NCBI RefSeq assembly: GCF_039541915.1
Contig: NZ_BAABHD010000003.1
Coordinates: forward strand, 124,001-188,000
DNA: 64,000 bases
Source of the DNA: Nibrella saemangeumensis
GTDB taxonomy: Bacteria > Bacteroidota > Bacteroidia > Cytophagales > Spirosomataceae
Direction: 5' to 3'
In this document: piece by piece, positions 24,577 to 32,921 of the stretch
Numbering within the stretch: position 1 is the stretch's first letter
How the letters are laid out: each line of letters opens with the position of its first letter
Program-made: the position numbers and the translations under genes
The notes under the pieces: generated by a model
What the model saw: the letters and a program-made list of their open reading frames with translations, nothing else
What the model was told of the DNA's origin: nothing
Database searches by the model: none

Positions 24577-25713
24577 ATGAATTACCCGGCCTACTTCGAC
24601 TACAACGCCACCACTCCGGTTGACCCGGCGGTGCTGGAAGTAATGCTGCCTTATTTCAGTATGCACTTCGGCAATGCGGCCTCGCGCACGCATGTGTTTG
24701 GCTCAAAAGCCGAAGAAGCCGTTGCCAATGCCCGAAAGCAACTCGCCCGCCTGCTGGATGCCGACCCGAAAGAGATAGTATTCACCAGCGGAGCCACGGA
24801 GTCAATCAATCTGGCGCTGAAAGGTGTTTGGGAAGCAAATCGCCACCGGGGTAATCACCTTATTACGGTCAGCACGGAGCACAAGGCGGTGCTGGATACC
24901 TGCGACCATCTGGCTCAGTTGGGCGCCGAAGTCACCTTCCTCCCGCCCGACCAGGAAGGGCTTATCACCGCTGAGCAGGTGGAAGCCGCCATCCGGCCCG
25001 ATACCCTGCTGGTGTCGGTGATGCTGGCTAATAACGAAACGGGGGTATTACAGCCCGTTCAGGCCATTGGCGAGGTGGCGCACAAACACGGCGTTCTGTT
25101 TCATACCGATGCAACGCAGGCGGTAGGCAAACTACCCATTTCCTGGGCGAATAGCCCCATCGACCTATTGAGTCTGTCGGGCCATAAGTTCTACGGGCCT
25201 AAGGGCGTTGGAGCTTTACTGGCCCGCAAAACCGTCGCGCTCACGGCTCAGCAGGACGGCGGCCGGCACGAACGGGGCCGCCGGTCGGGTACTTTAAACG
25301 TGCCGGGTATTGTTGGTCTTGGCGAAGCCGCCCGGCTGGCGCACCTTCACCTTCCTTCCGAGAAAGACCATATTGCTGCGCTGCGCGACAAACTGGAAGC
25401 CGGCATCCTGAGCCAGCTACCGCAGACATCGGTCAACGGCAGTCGGCAATACCGCTTACCGAATACCACCAATATAGCCTTTGCGGGTGTTGATGGTGAA
25501 TTGTTGCTGCTATCCCTGAATGAGATCGCCGTCTCCAACGGCTCAGCCTGTACGTCGGCCACTACCCTCCCCTCACACGTGCTAAAAGCGATGAGGTTAT
25601 CCGACGATTTAGCCTATAGTTCGGTGCGATTCAGTCTGGGCCGGTTCACTACCGAAGAAGAGGTGGATACCGCCATCCGGCACGTCGCCAGGGTCGTTAA
25701 TCAGCTCTCTTAA
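24577..25713 (+). CDS. iscS: Cysteine desulfurase (IscS/NifS family)
   Basis: A 378-residue PLP-dependent enzyme that removes sulfur from cysteine for Fe-S cluster, thiouridine and molybdenum-cofactor sulfuration. PLP is bound by K204 in SGHKFYGPKG; the catalytic Cys is C325 in NGSACTSA, on the class I loop. The N-terminal YFDYNATTPVDP and TSGATESIN segments are standard. Length matches IscS. It lies 0.8 kb before the cox operon, which needs sulfurated cofactor, but a separate membrane protein gene lies between, so the link is only suggestive. Confidence 0.92.
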   Translation: MNYPAYFDYNATTPVDPAVLEVMLPYFSMHFGNAASRTHVFGSKAEEAVANARKQLARLLDADPKEIVFTSGATESINLALKGVWEANRHRGNHLITVSTEHKAVLDTCDHLAQLGAEVTFLPPDQEGLITAEQVEAAIRPDTLLVSVMLANNETGVLQPVQAIGEVAHKHGVLFHTDATQAVGKLPISWANSPIDLLSLSGHKFYGPKGVGALLARKTVALTAQQDGGRHERGRRSGTLNVPGIVGLGEAARLAHLHLPSEKDHIAALRDKLEAGILSQLPQTSVNGSRQYRLPNTTNIAFAGVDGELLLLSLNEIAVSNGSACTSATTLPSHVLKAMRLSDDLAYSSVRFSLGRFTTEEEVDTAIRHVARVVNQLS

Positions 25714-25908
25714 CCGGAAAACACCTTTGTAAGTATACATTTCAGAGACAAAAGGTTAATAGATTAATCTCCACCAAATTAGCTGGGTATCAGGTAAAAT
25801 AAGTAGTCGCAAAAAAATTTCAATAATTTTAGATTAAACATAAACAATCAGCTATTTTTAATGGTTTCTCAGGCAGCTTAATACCCTACCGTCTACCTAC
25901 GTAACTTG

Positions 25909-26376
25909 ATGAAACCTTTAACAGAAACCTCATGCACCGCATGCGGTAAAGCTGCTTCACCGCACAGAAAAATTCCAGGTCGCTGGTCCTCCACGGCGTC
26001 GGGTCTGCTTATCCTGTTTTTGCCCAAATGCCCATTTTGCGTAGTGGCCTATACCAGTTCAATGGCCATCTGCGGAGCCCCGTCCGTTTTACAGCATCAT
26101 ACCGATTGGGGTGCCTGGCTGGCGGTAGCCTTAGCGCTCATTTGTATCTACAGCCTGGTGAAAAATTACCGCGGTAAAGGAACCCGGACAGCGATTGTCA
26201 TCGCTTCATTCGGGCTGTCTCTGCTACTCGTTGGCCTCTTGATACCCAACTCGATGCGTTGGTATTATAGCGGAGCAACCCTTCTGTTTGTTAGCAGCAT
26301 CTATAATGGTCCCGGCTACAAATGGCTGAACCATACACGCCTGATACGTCGATTCCCCCTATTAACAAATTCATAA
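25909..26376 (+). CDS. Small membrane protein with CxxC motifs
   Basis: A 155-residue protein with about four TM helices (residues 30-50, 65-85, 95-115 and 120-135). Two CxxC motifs are visible: CTAC (residues 9-12) and CPFC near the first TM helix, followed by another Cys. The layout recalls MerC-type metal transporters but the match is too weak for a name. The ATG at 25909 is preferred over the TTG three bases upstream. It is 129 bases before coxM on the same strand, so it might be in the cox transcript or control metal supply. Confidence 0.55.
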   Translation: MKPLTETSCTACGKAASPHRKIPGRWSSTASGLLILFLPKCPFCVVAYTSSMAICGAPSVLQHHTDWGAWLAVALALICIYSLVKNYRGKGTRTAIVIASFGLSLLLVGLLIPNSMRWYYSGATLLFVSSIYNGPGYKWLNHTRLIRRFPLLTNS

Positions 26377-26505
26377 CCCCCAACGGAAAAGCCTATGCTA
26401 TAAACCAACCCAGCCCCGGCCCCTGTCTGCTACTTCATTATATGTAGCTGCATTAAATGTTAATACCTGCATTCACTAATCACTTTTCATATTCCTACCT
26501 ACCAC

Positions 26506-27375
26506 ATGATTGCTGCAGAATTCAACTACGAAGCCCCAACCACGCTCGATGAAGCCATTGCGCTGCTTCAGAAGTATGGCGACGAGGCTAAAATCCTCTC
26601 GGGTGGGCACAGCCTGATTCCCATGATGAAACTCCGGTTTGCCTCGCCGGAACACATCATCGACATCAACAATATTCCGGGTCTGTCCGACATCACCATT
26701 GAGGACCAGACGCTTAAAATCGGGGCGCTGACCCGAGAAGCTCAGTTAGAGCACTCCGACGTGCTGAAACAACACTTTCCGATTTTCGGCGACGTCACCA
26801 AACTCATTGCCGACCCGCAGGTACGCAACATGGGTACCCTTGGCGGCAACCTGGCTCATGGTGACGCGGCCAACGACCACCCGGCTGTCATGATGGCCCT
26901 TAACGCTACCGTCGTGGCAACCGGTCCCGAAGGCAGCCGCGAGATTCCCATCGACGAGTTTTTCTACGGCTTTTACACCACGGCCCTGCAGCCTGACGAT
27001 ATTCTGACCGAAATCCGGATTCCGCTGCCGGGTCCCGGCACGGGCAGCGCCTACCACAAACTGGAGCGCAAAGTAGGCGATTACGCCACCGCCGGCGTAG
27101 CCGTGCAACTGACGCTCGACAGCAACGGCGTGGTTACCTACGCGGGTATCGGCCTGACCAACGTCAACCCCGTACCCTTGCGGGCTGCCCGCTCTGAAGA
27201 AGCGCTGCTGGGCAAAACGCTCTCCGACGAGGTCATTGCCGAAGCAGCCCAATATGCATCGGAAGACTGCAACCCCTCATCCGACCTGCGGGGCGACGAA
27301 GAATACAAACGCGCTATGGTGGGTGTGCTGGTGAAGCGCATGATTCACAAAGCCGCCGAACGCGCCATGGCATAA
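26506..27375 (+). CDS. coxM: CO dehydrogenase medium (FAD-binding) subunit
   Basis: A 289-residue flavoprotein subunit of the xanthine oxidase family. The FAD-binding PCMH fold shows GGHSLIPMMKLRFA (33-46) and TLGGNLAHGDAANDHP (111-126), the two pyrophosphate/flavin loops of aerobic CO dehydrogenase medium subunits. The CO_deh_flav_C domain covers about 175-285. CoxM passes electrons from the Fe-S subunit to the membrane chain via FAD. It is the first gene of the cox operon; the promoter is probably within the 129-base gap upstream, where no clean -7 box is seen. Confidence 0.92.
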   Translation: MIAAEFNYEAPTTLDEAIALLQKYGDEAKILSGGHSLIPMMKLRFASPEHIIDINNIPGLSDITIEDQTLKIGALTREAQLEHSDVLKQHFPIFGDVTKLIADPQVRNMGTLGGNLAHGDAANDHPAVMMALNATVVATGPEGSREIPIDEFFYGFYTTALQPDDILTEIRIPLPGPGTGSAYHKLERKVGDYATAGVAVQLTLDSNGVVTYAGIGLTNVNPVPLRAARSEEALLGKTLSDEVIAEAAQYASEDCNPSSDLRGDEEYKRAMVGVLVKRMIHKAAERAMA

Positions 27376-27400
27376 AGGTCAGCCCGGCTTTGTATTCAGT

Positions 27401-27424
27401 CATTCACTCATTCACTCATTCACT
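27401..27424 (+). repeat. Three perfect CATTCACT octamers
   Basis: Three tandem copies of CATTCACT lie between coxM and coxS, which otherwise have a 57-base gap. Short intergenic tandem repeats of this kind are frequent in Cytophagales genomes and can vary in copy number. No coding role. Confidence 0.85.
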
Positions 27425-27432
27425 AAATACCC

Positions 27433-27936
27433 ATGAAACAAATTACCGTTACCGTAAACGGACAACCCCACACGGCCGAGGTAGAGCCACGGTTGCTGCT
27501 GGTCCACTATATCCGGGAAAATCTGAACCTGACGGGCACCCACATTGGCTGCGACACCAGCAGTTGCGGAGCCTGCACCATTCTGCTCGACGGCAAGTCG
27601 GTTAAATCCTGCACCGTACTGGCTGTACAGGCAAACGGCAAATCCGTAGCGACGGTCGAAGGCCTTTGCGCACCCGGCGCGGCCCTGCACCCGATTCAGG
27701 AAGGCTTTAAGGAGAACCACGGCCTGCACTGCGGCTACTGTACACCCGGCATGATGATGCGGGCCATTGAACTGCTGGAGCAGAACCCCAACCCGACCGA
27801 AGAAGAAATCCGCTGGGGTATTTCGGGCAATCTGTGCCGCTGCACGGGCTACAACAACATTGTGAAAGCCATCCAGTACGCCGGAGCCAAAATCCGTGGT
27901 GAAGAAACGCCTTCCACCGAACCTCAGTTTGTCTAA
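27433..27936 (+). CDS. coxS: CO dehydrogenase small (2Fe-2S) subunit
   Basis: A 167-residue protein with two [2Fe-2S] clusters. The N-terminal ferredoxin-like cluster is bound by C40, C45, C48 and C60 (GCDTSSCGACTILLDG). The C-terminal four-helix domain binds the second by C100, C103, C135 and C137 (HCGYCTPGM and NLCRCTGY). This is the classic small subunit of molybdenum hydroxylases, linking the Mo site in CoxL to FAD in CoxM. It is preceded by the CATTCACT repeats and followed by coxL after 26 bases. Confidence 0.95.
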   Translation: MKQITVTVNGQPHTAEVEPRLLLVHYIRENLNLTGTHIGCDTSSCGACTILLDGKSVKSCTVLAVQANGKSVATVEGLCAPGAALHPIQEGFKENHGLHCGYCTPGMMMRAIELLEQNPNPTEEEIRWGISGNLCRCTGYNNIVKAIQYAGAKIRGEETPSTEPQFV

Positions 27937-27962
27937 CTCCGAACGCTTAACCAACTGACATA

Positions 27963-30332
27963 ATGACACAGCAGTGTAAAACCTCGAAAGCAATTGGTGG
28001 GATGGGGCATTCCATCAAGCGAAAGGAAGACGTACGATTTGTGCAGGGCAAGGGGAATTATGTAGACGACATCAAGCTCGACGGCATGCTCTACATGGAC
28101 ATTGTCCGGAGCCCTTATGCCTACGCCAAAATCAAGAAAATAGACGCGGAAGCCGCCCTGAAGATACCGGGCGTCGTGGCCGTGGTAACGGGTAAAGACC
28201 TGGAGCAGTACAACCTGCACTGGATGCCGACGCTGATGTCGGATACGCAGATGGTGCTGCCGACAGATACCGTTATGTACCAGGCGCAGGAAGTAGCAGC
28301 CGTGATTGCCACCAGCCGCTATGCCGCCCGCGACGGTCGCGAAGCCGTACGCGTGGACTACGAGCCGATGAAGCCGGTCATTGACCCGTTCAAGGCACTA
28401 GACCCCGACGCACCCGTGCTGCGGACCGACAAACCCGGTAAGACCGACAACCACATCTGGCACTGGGAAGTAGGCGACAAAGCCAAAACCGAAGAGGTAT
28501 TTGCCAATGCCGAGGTAGTCGTGAAAGAGCAGATGCACATCCCGCGCATTCACGTGGCCTCGATTGAGACCTGCGGCTGCGTGGCCGATTATGACAAGGT
28601 GAATAACCACCTGACTATGTACATGACCACGCAGGCTCCCCATGCCATCCGGACGGTGATTGCGCTGGTAGCCGGTCATGTGGGCCTGACGGAAGAGAAA
28701 GTGCGGGTCGTGGCGCCGGATATTGGGGGTGGTTTTGGCGGTAAAGTACCCGTGTATCCGGGCTACGTTATTGCCATTGCCGTGTCGTTCCTGGTGGGGA
28801 AACCGGTGAAATGGATTGAAGACCGCAGCGAAAACCTGCAGGCTGACTCCTTCGCCCGTGATTACCACATCACCGCCGAAATGGCTGGTACTAAAGAAGG
28901 CAAAATCCTGGCGACCCGCTTCAAAGTGCTGGCCGACCACGGCTATACCGATGCCTCGGCCAACCCGTCGAAGTTCCCGACCGGAATGTTCTCCATCGCG
29001 ACCGGTTCGTACGATTACCATACCGCGTACATGGAAGCCGATGCCATTTACACCAACAAGCCACCGGGCGGGGTTGCCTACCGCTGCTCGTTCCGCGTGA
29101 CGGAAGCCGTACATGCCATTGAGCGGATGACCGACCGTTTTGCGCTCGAGATCGGCAAAGACCCGGCTCAGCTGCGTTTCGAGAACTTCATCAAAAAAGA
29201 AGATTTCCCCTGGCCTTCGCCCACCGGCTGGATTTACGACAGCGGTGATTACGAAGCCGGTCTGCGCAAGGCGATGGACGCAATCGGCTACGACGAACTG
29301 CGGAAGGAGCAGGCCGAAAAACGCGCCAACGGTGAACTGATGGGTATTGGTATCTCGACCTTCACGGAAGTGGTCGGGGCCGGTCCGTCGAAGGACTTCG
29401 ATATCTTGGGCATTAAGATGTTCGATAGCGCCGAGATTCGGGTACACCCCACCGGCAAGGCCATCGCCCGCTTCGGGACCAAATCGCAGGGACAAGGCCA
29501 CGAAACCACCTACGCCCAGATTATTGCGGAGGAGTTGGGTATCCCCGCCGAAAACATTCAGGTGGAAGAAGGCGATACCGACACCGCGCCCTACGGTCTT
29601 GGTACCTACGCCAGCCGGAGTACGCCAACTGCCGGTGCAGCCGCTGCCATAGCTGCCCGTAAACTACGCGACAAAGCCCGTAAAATTGCCGCATACTTAC
29701 TCGAAGTGAGCGAAGACGACCTGGAGTGGGAGCCGGGCAAGTTCTTCGTGAAAGGTGCGCCCGAAAAGGCCAAAACCATTCAGGAACTGGTGTTTGCGGC
29801 CTACACTAATCACCCGCAGGGTATGGAGGCCGGTTTTGAAGCTACCCACTACTACGACCCCCCGAACCTGACGTTCCCGTCCGGTGCGTACATCTGCGTG
29901 GTGGACATCGACAAGGAAACAGGCGGTATCAACGTGCGTCGTTTCGTAGCCATTGACGATTGCGGCAACATCATCAACCCGATGATTGTGCAGGGTCAGG
30001 TTCATGGTGGCCTCACGCAGGGCATCGCCCCCGCCATGTACGAATCCCTCGTGTACGACGAAGCAGGTAACATCCTGAACGGTACGTTCATGGACTACCT
30101 TGTACCCACCGCCGTTGAATCACCGAACTGGGAAACCGGTCACGTGATTACACCCTCACCCCACCACCCCATTGGGGCCAAAGGTGTCGGCGAGTCGCCA
30201 ACGGTAGGAGCGCCCCCCGCCATCGCCAACGCCATTGTGGATGCTCTATCACCCTACGGCATCACGCACCTGGATATCCCGATTACGCCGTACAAGGTGT
30301 GGAAAGCGCTGAAGGAGAAGGGAGCGATTTAA
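27963..30332 (+). CDS. coxL: Form I aerobic CO dehydrogenase large (molybdopterin) subunit
   Basis: A 789-residue catalytic subunit binding the molybdopterin-cytosine dinucleotide cofactor. The active-site loop is VAYRCSFR (371-378) with C375, the form I signature; in Oligotropha the matching Cys carries Cu in the Mo-S-Cu centre. APDIGGGFGG (251-260) and SQGQGHETTYAQI are cofactor-binding loops, and GVGESPTVGAPP near the end holds the Glu that faces molybdenum. Form II enzymes have AYRGAGR instead, so this should be a true CO-oxidising enzyme: CO + H2O to CO2 + 2 e- + 2 H+. Length matches CoxL. The M-S-L order is that of form I operons. Confidence 0.93.
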   Translation: MTQQCKTSKAIGGMGHSIKRKEDVRFVQGKGNYVDDIKLDGMLYMDIVRSPYAYAKIKKIDAEAALKIPGVVAVVTGKDLEQYNLHWMPTLMSDTQMVLPTDTVMYQAQEVAAVIATSRYAARDGREAVRVDYEPMKPVIDPFKALDPDAPVLRTDKPGKTDNHIWHWEVGDKAKTEEVFANAEVVVKEQMHIPRIHVASIETCGCVADYDKVNNHLTMYMTTQAPHAIRTVIALVAGHVGLTEEKVRVVAPDIGGGFGGKVPVYPGYVIAIAVSFLVGKPVKWIEDRSENLQADSFARDYHITAEMAGTKEGKILATRFKVLADHGYTDASANPSKFPTGMFSIATGSYDYHTAYMEADAIYTNKPPGGVAYRCSFRVTEAVHAIERMTDRFALEIGKDPAQLRFENFIKKEDFPWPSPTGWIYDSGDYEAGLRKAMDAIGYDELRKEQAEKRANGELMGIGISTFTEVVGAGPSKDFDILGIKMFDSAEIRVHPTGKAIARFGTKSQGQGHETTYAQIIAEELGIPAENIQVEEGDTDTAPYGLGTYASRSTPTAGAAAAIAARKLRDKARKIAAYLLEVSEDDLEWEPGKFFVKGAPEKAKTIQELVFAAYTNHPQGMEAGFEATHYYDPPNLTFPSGAYICVVDIDKETGGINVRRFVAIDDCGNIINPMIVQGQVHGGLTQGIAPAMYESLVYDEAGNILNGTFMDYLVPTAVESPNWETGHVITPSPHHPIGAKGVGESPTVGAPPAIANAIVDALSPYGITHLDIPITPYKVWKALKEKGAI

Positions 30333-30341
30333 AATTTCGGA

Positions 30342-30412
30342 TTTCGGATTGGGGATTTCGGATTGTCAGAACAGGCACCGCAAATCCCCAATCCGAAATC
30401 CCCAATCCGAAA
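30342..30412. repeat. 24-bp perfect inverted repeat between coxL and coxG
   Basis: Bases 30342-30365 and 30389-30412 are perfect reverse complements (24 bp) with a 23-base loop. Each arm is built of TTTCGGATT and GGGGATT units, which also repeat directly. It fills most of the 85-base gap between coxL and coxG and ends five bases before the coxG ATG. It may protect the upstream mRNA or attenuate transcription, or be a mobile palindromic repeat. Confidence 0.85.
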
Positions 30413-30417
30413 TTACT

Positions 30418-30957
30418 ATGACAACAAACCTCACAAAATCATTTGACGTCGAGCAGCCGATTGACCTGGTCTGGGCAACGCTGACCGACCCACCACAGAT
30501 TGTGGATTGCGTACCGGGCGCATCGCTGACCGAGCAGGTCGACGCAGACAATTACAAAGGCTATGTCGGGCTGAAGTTCGGTCCGGTCAAGGCGGGTTAT
30601 GATGGCCTGGTTACGTTCGTGGAGCGAGATGCGGTCAACAAAAAGATGGCGCTGAAAGGGATGGGCATCGACAGCAAAGGAAAAGGCAATGCCGAAATGC
30701 TGATGAATGCCACCCTGACCGAAGTCAATGGTATGACGCACGTGGAAGCTACCATGGATATCAGCATCACGGGGATGCTGGCGCAGTTCGGGGCGCGGCT
30801 CATCAACGACGTATCGAACCAGGTCTTCGACCAGTTTGTTAACAATTTCAAGAAGAAATTGGCTACTGCGGGGATTGAGTCGGGCGAAGCACCCGCCGAA
30901 AGTACTGCGGAGGAATCAAAATCCGGTATCGGTGGATTCATTAAAAAACTATTCTGA
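30418..30957 (+). CDS. coxG: CoxG, membrane-anchoring SRPBCC protein of CO dehydrogenase
   Basis: From ATG 30418 the protein has 179 residues. Residues 1-145 form an SRPBCC (START-like) fold: SFDVEQPIDLVWATLTDP, VPGASLTE and GYDGLVTFVERD are typical of CoxG. A short acidic linker is followed by GIGGFIKKLF, an amphipathic end that may touch the membrane. CoxG recruits CO dehydrogenase to the inner membrane so electrons reach quinone; recent work indicates it binds menaquinone. A longer reading from 30349 lies inside the inverted repeat and was rejected. coxD starts before its stop. Confidence 0.9.
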   Translation: MTTNLTKSFDVEQPIDLVWATLTDPPQIVDCVPGASLTEQVDADNYKGYVGLKFGPVKAGYDGLVTFVERDAVNKKMALKGMGIDSKGKGNAEMLMNATLTEVNGMTHVEATMDISITGMLAQFGARLINDVSNQVFDQFVNNFKKKLATAGIESGEAPAESTAEESKSGIGGFIKKLF

Positions 30958-31807
30958 GATACTTGCGGCTTTAGACCAGCACCAGTACGTCGCCGACGAA
31001 GAGTTGGCGACGGCCTTGTTTCTGATGCTCCGGCTTCGTAAACCGCTGCTGCTGGAAGGTCCGCCGGGTGTTGGTAAAACGGAAATTGCGCTGGTGCTGA
31101 GCGAGTTGTTAGCTACCCCGCTCATCCGGCTGCAATGCTATGAGGGGCTGGATATTAACTCGGCGGTGTACGAATGGAATTACCAGAAGCAACTGCTCGG
31201 TATCAAATTGCAGGAAGGCAGTGGGTTATCGGTGGCCGAAAAAGAGAAGCATATTTTCGGCACCGACTACCTGCTCAAACGCCCGCTTCTGCAGTCGATT
31301 ACCCACGAAAGCGGGTCGCCGGTGCTGCTGATTGACGAGTTGGACCGCTCCGACGAAGAGTTTGAAGCGTTTCTGCTCGAACTGCTCTCGGCGTTCCAGA
31401 TTAGTATTCCGGAAATCGGAACGATAAAGGCCACGCATAAGCCGTACATCATTCTGACCTCCAACCGTACCCGCGAGCTGAGCGACGCCCTCAAACGGCG
31501 GTGTTTGTACCACTGGATTGACTACCCGTCCCTCGACAAGGAGATGGCAATTATCCGGAAGCGATTACCAGAAATTGAAAGCGAGCTACTAACCCAGGTG
31601 GTTGAATTTGTGCAGGAGTTGCGGCAGCGGAAACTGGCCAAAACACCGGGTATTTCGGAGACCATCGACTGGGCCGAGTCCCTGATGGCGCTGGGCTACC
31701 GGGAACTGAACCGGAAAGCCATTGAGCAGTCGTTGGGCAGTCTCCTGAAATCGGTGGATGACATCAGAGCGGTAAAAGATGAAGCTGCAAGCGTTCGCCA
31801 CGAATAG
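30932..31807 (+). CDS. coxD: CoxD, AAA+ (MoxR-type) chaperone for active-site assembly
   Basis: A 291-residue AAA+ ATPase (Walker A GPPGVGKTE; Walker B VLLIDELDR; sensor 1 ILTSNRTRELSDALKRR). In Oligotropha CoxD is a MoxR-like ATPase needed to mature the Mo-S-Cu site. No good ATG exists before the ATPase core. GTG at 30932-30934 gives a product starting MDSLKNYSEILAALDQH, in line with CoxD N-termini, and overlaps coxG by 26 bases. An earlier TTG at 30836 would read a non-conserved basic stretch. The end overlaps coxE by 29 bases. Confidence 0.85.
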   Translation: MDSLKNYSEILAALDQHQYVADEELATALFLMLRLRKPLLLEGPPGVGKTEIALVLSELLATPLIRLQCYEGLDINSAVYEWNYQKQLLGIKLQEGSGLSVAEKEKHIFGTDYLLKRPLLQSITHESGSPVLLIDELDRSDEEFEAFLLELLSAFQISIPEIGTIKATHKPYIILTSNRTRELSDALKRRCLYHWIDYPSLDKEMAIIRKRLPEIESELLTQVVEFVQELRQRKLAKTPGISETIDWAESLMALGYRELNRKAIEQSLGSLLKSVDDIRAVKDEAASVRHE

Positions 31808-32921
31808 CCTCACCGAGTCCATTGTCGCCTTTGCGCAGTTTGCGCGGAGTCACGGCCTCAACGTGGGTATTCAGGAAACACAAGACGCGCTCGAAGCCGC
31901 CAGCCAGTCGCTGCTGAGCACCCGGCAAAGTCTGAAGTATTCGCTGAAGGCCCTATTCTGCACCTCGCCTGACGAGCGGCAGTTATTCGACCGCCTGTTC
32001 AGCCTGTATTGGGATACCAACCTCCCGATTGACCTGCGCGAGGAAAAGAACAAAACCACGGTGCAGGGAACGGTTAAGAAAAAGACCAACCACACGCTGG
32101 TCATGCTGGGTGCCGGCAAGACCGCCGACTCGCTGGAGGACGCCAAAACGGTATCGGGGGCTAATGAGGTAGAACGGCTCCGGAAAACCGACTTTGCCAA
32201 GGTAAGCGAGGTAGACGCGCAGCAACTGGACGACATCGCCCGGAAGCTGTTCAAAGAAATCGCCCTGCGGCTGCGCCGGCGCATGAAGGCCAGCCAGACC
32301 GACGGTCAGCTAAACCTGCGCCGGACCATCCGACGCAGCATCAGCTACGGGGGCGAACCGCTGGAACTGTACCGCCGGGCCAGAAAACCGAAGAAGCAAC
32401 GCTTGATTGTGCTGCTCGACGTGAGCGGTTCGATGGATAAATACAGTTTTTTTCTGCTGCGGTTCATTGTCGCCCTGCGCGAACACTTCCGGCAACTGGA
32501 AGCCTTTGTGTTCAGCACGACGCTCATCCGCATCAGCAAAGCCATTCAGCACAACCGGCTGGAAACCGTGCTGGCGCTGCTGAATCAGCAGGCCGATAAC
32601 TGGTCGGGCGGGACCAAGATAGGTGCCTGTCTGGAGACCTTTTGTGATAAATACGAAAAACGGTTCCTAAACGGCTCCCCCACCGTCATTATCCTGAGCG
32701 ACGGCCTGGAAACGGGAAGTGTGGAGCACCTGGCCGGGCAGATGCAGCGCATTCACCGCCGGGCCAAACGCGTGGTGTGGCTCAACCCCCTGAAAGGGAT
32801 GCAGGGCTACGAACCTACGGCACGGGGCATGGCAGCCGCACTGCCGATGATTGATACCTTCAGGTCGGCGCACAACCTGAATAGTTTAGTAGAACTTGAA
32901 ACCATTTTAGCCCATGCTTGA
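31779..32921 (+). CDS. coxE: CoxE, von Willebrand factor A domain protein
   Basis: A 380-residue protein. The N-terminal half is helical with basic stretches (ALRLRRRMK near 162-170); the C-terminal half is a VWA domain with the MIDAS motif DVSGSM (D214, S216, S218) and a threonine and aspartate further on (SGGTKIG and LSDGLETG). MoxR ATPases and VWA proteins act in pairs as metal-cofactor insertion machines; CoxD-CoxE is such a pair. Overlaps coxD by 29 bases and coxF by eight, so translation is coupled. Confidence 0.9.
   Translation: MKLQAFATNSLTESIVAFAQFARSHGLNVGIQETQDALEAASQSLLSTRQSLKYSLKALFCTSPDERQLFDRLFSLYWDTNLPIDLREEKNKTTVQGTVKKKTNHTLVMLGAGKTADSLEDAKTVSGANEVERLRKTDFAKVSEVDAQQLDDIARKLFKEIALRLRRRMKASQTDGQLNLRRTIRRSISYGGEPLELYRRARKPKKQRLIVLLDVSGSMDKYSFFLLRFIVALREHFRQLEAFVFSTTLIRISKAIQHNRLETVLALLNQQADNWSGGTKIGACLETFCDKYEKRFLNGSPTVIILSDGLETGSVEHLAGQMQRIHRRAKRVVWLNPLKGMQGYEPTARGMAAALPMIDTFRSAHNLNSLVELETILAHA

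Noticed and set aside
28398..29501. 367-codon antisense reading over coxL
   Set aside because: Shadow of coxL in GC-rich DNA; no start region signals and no domain.
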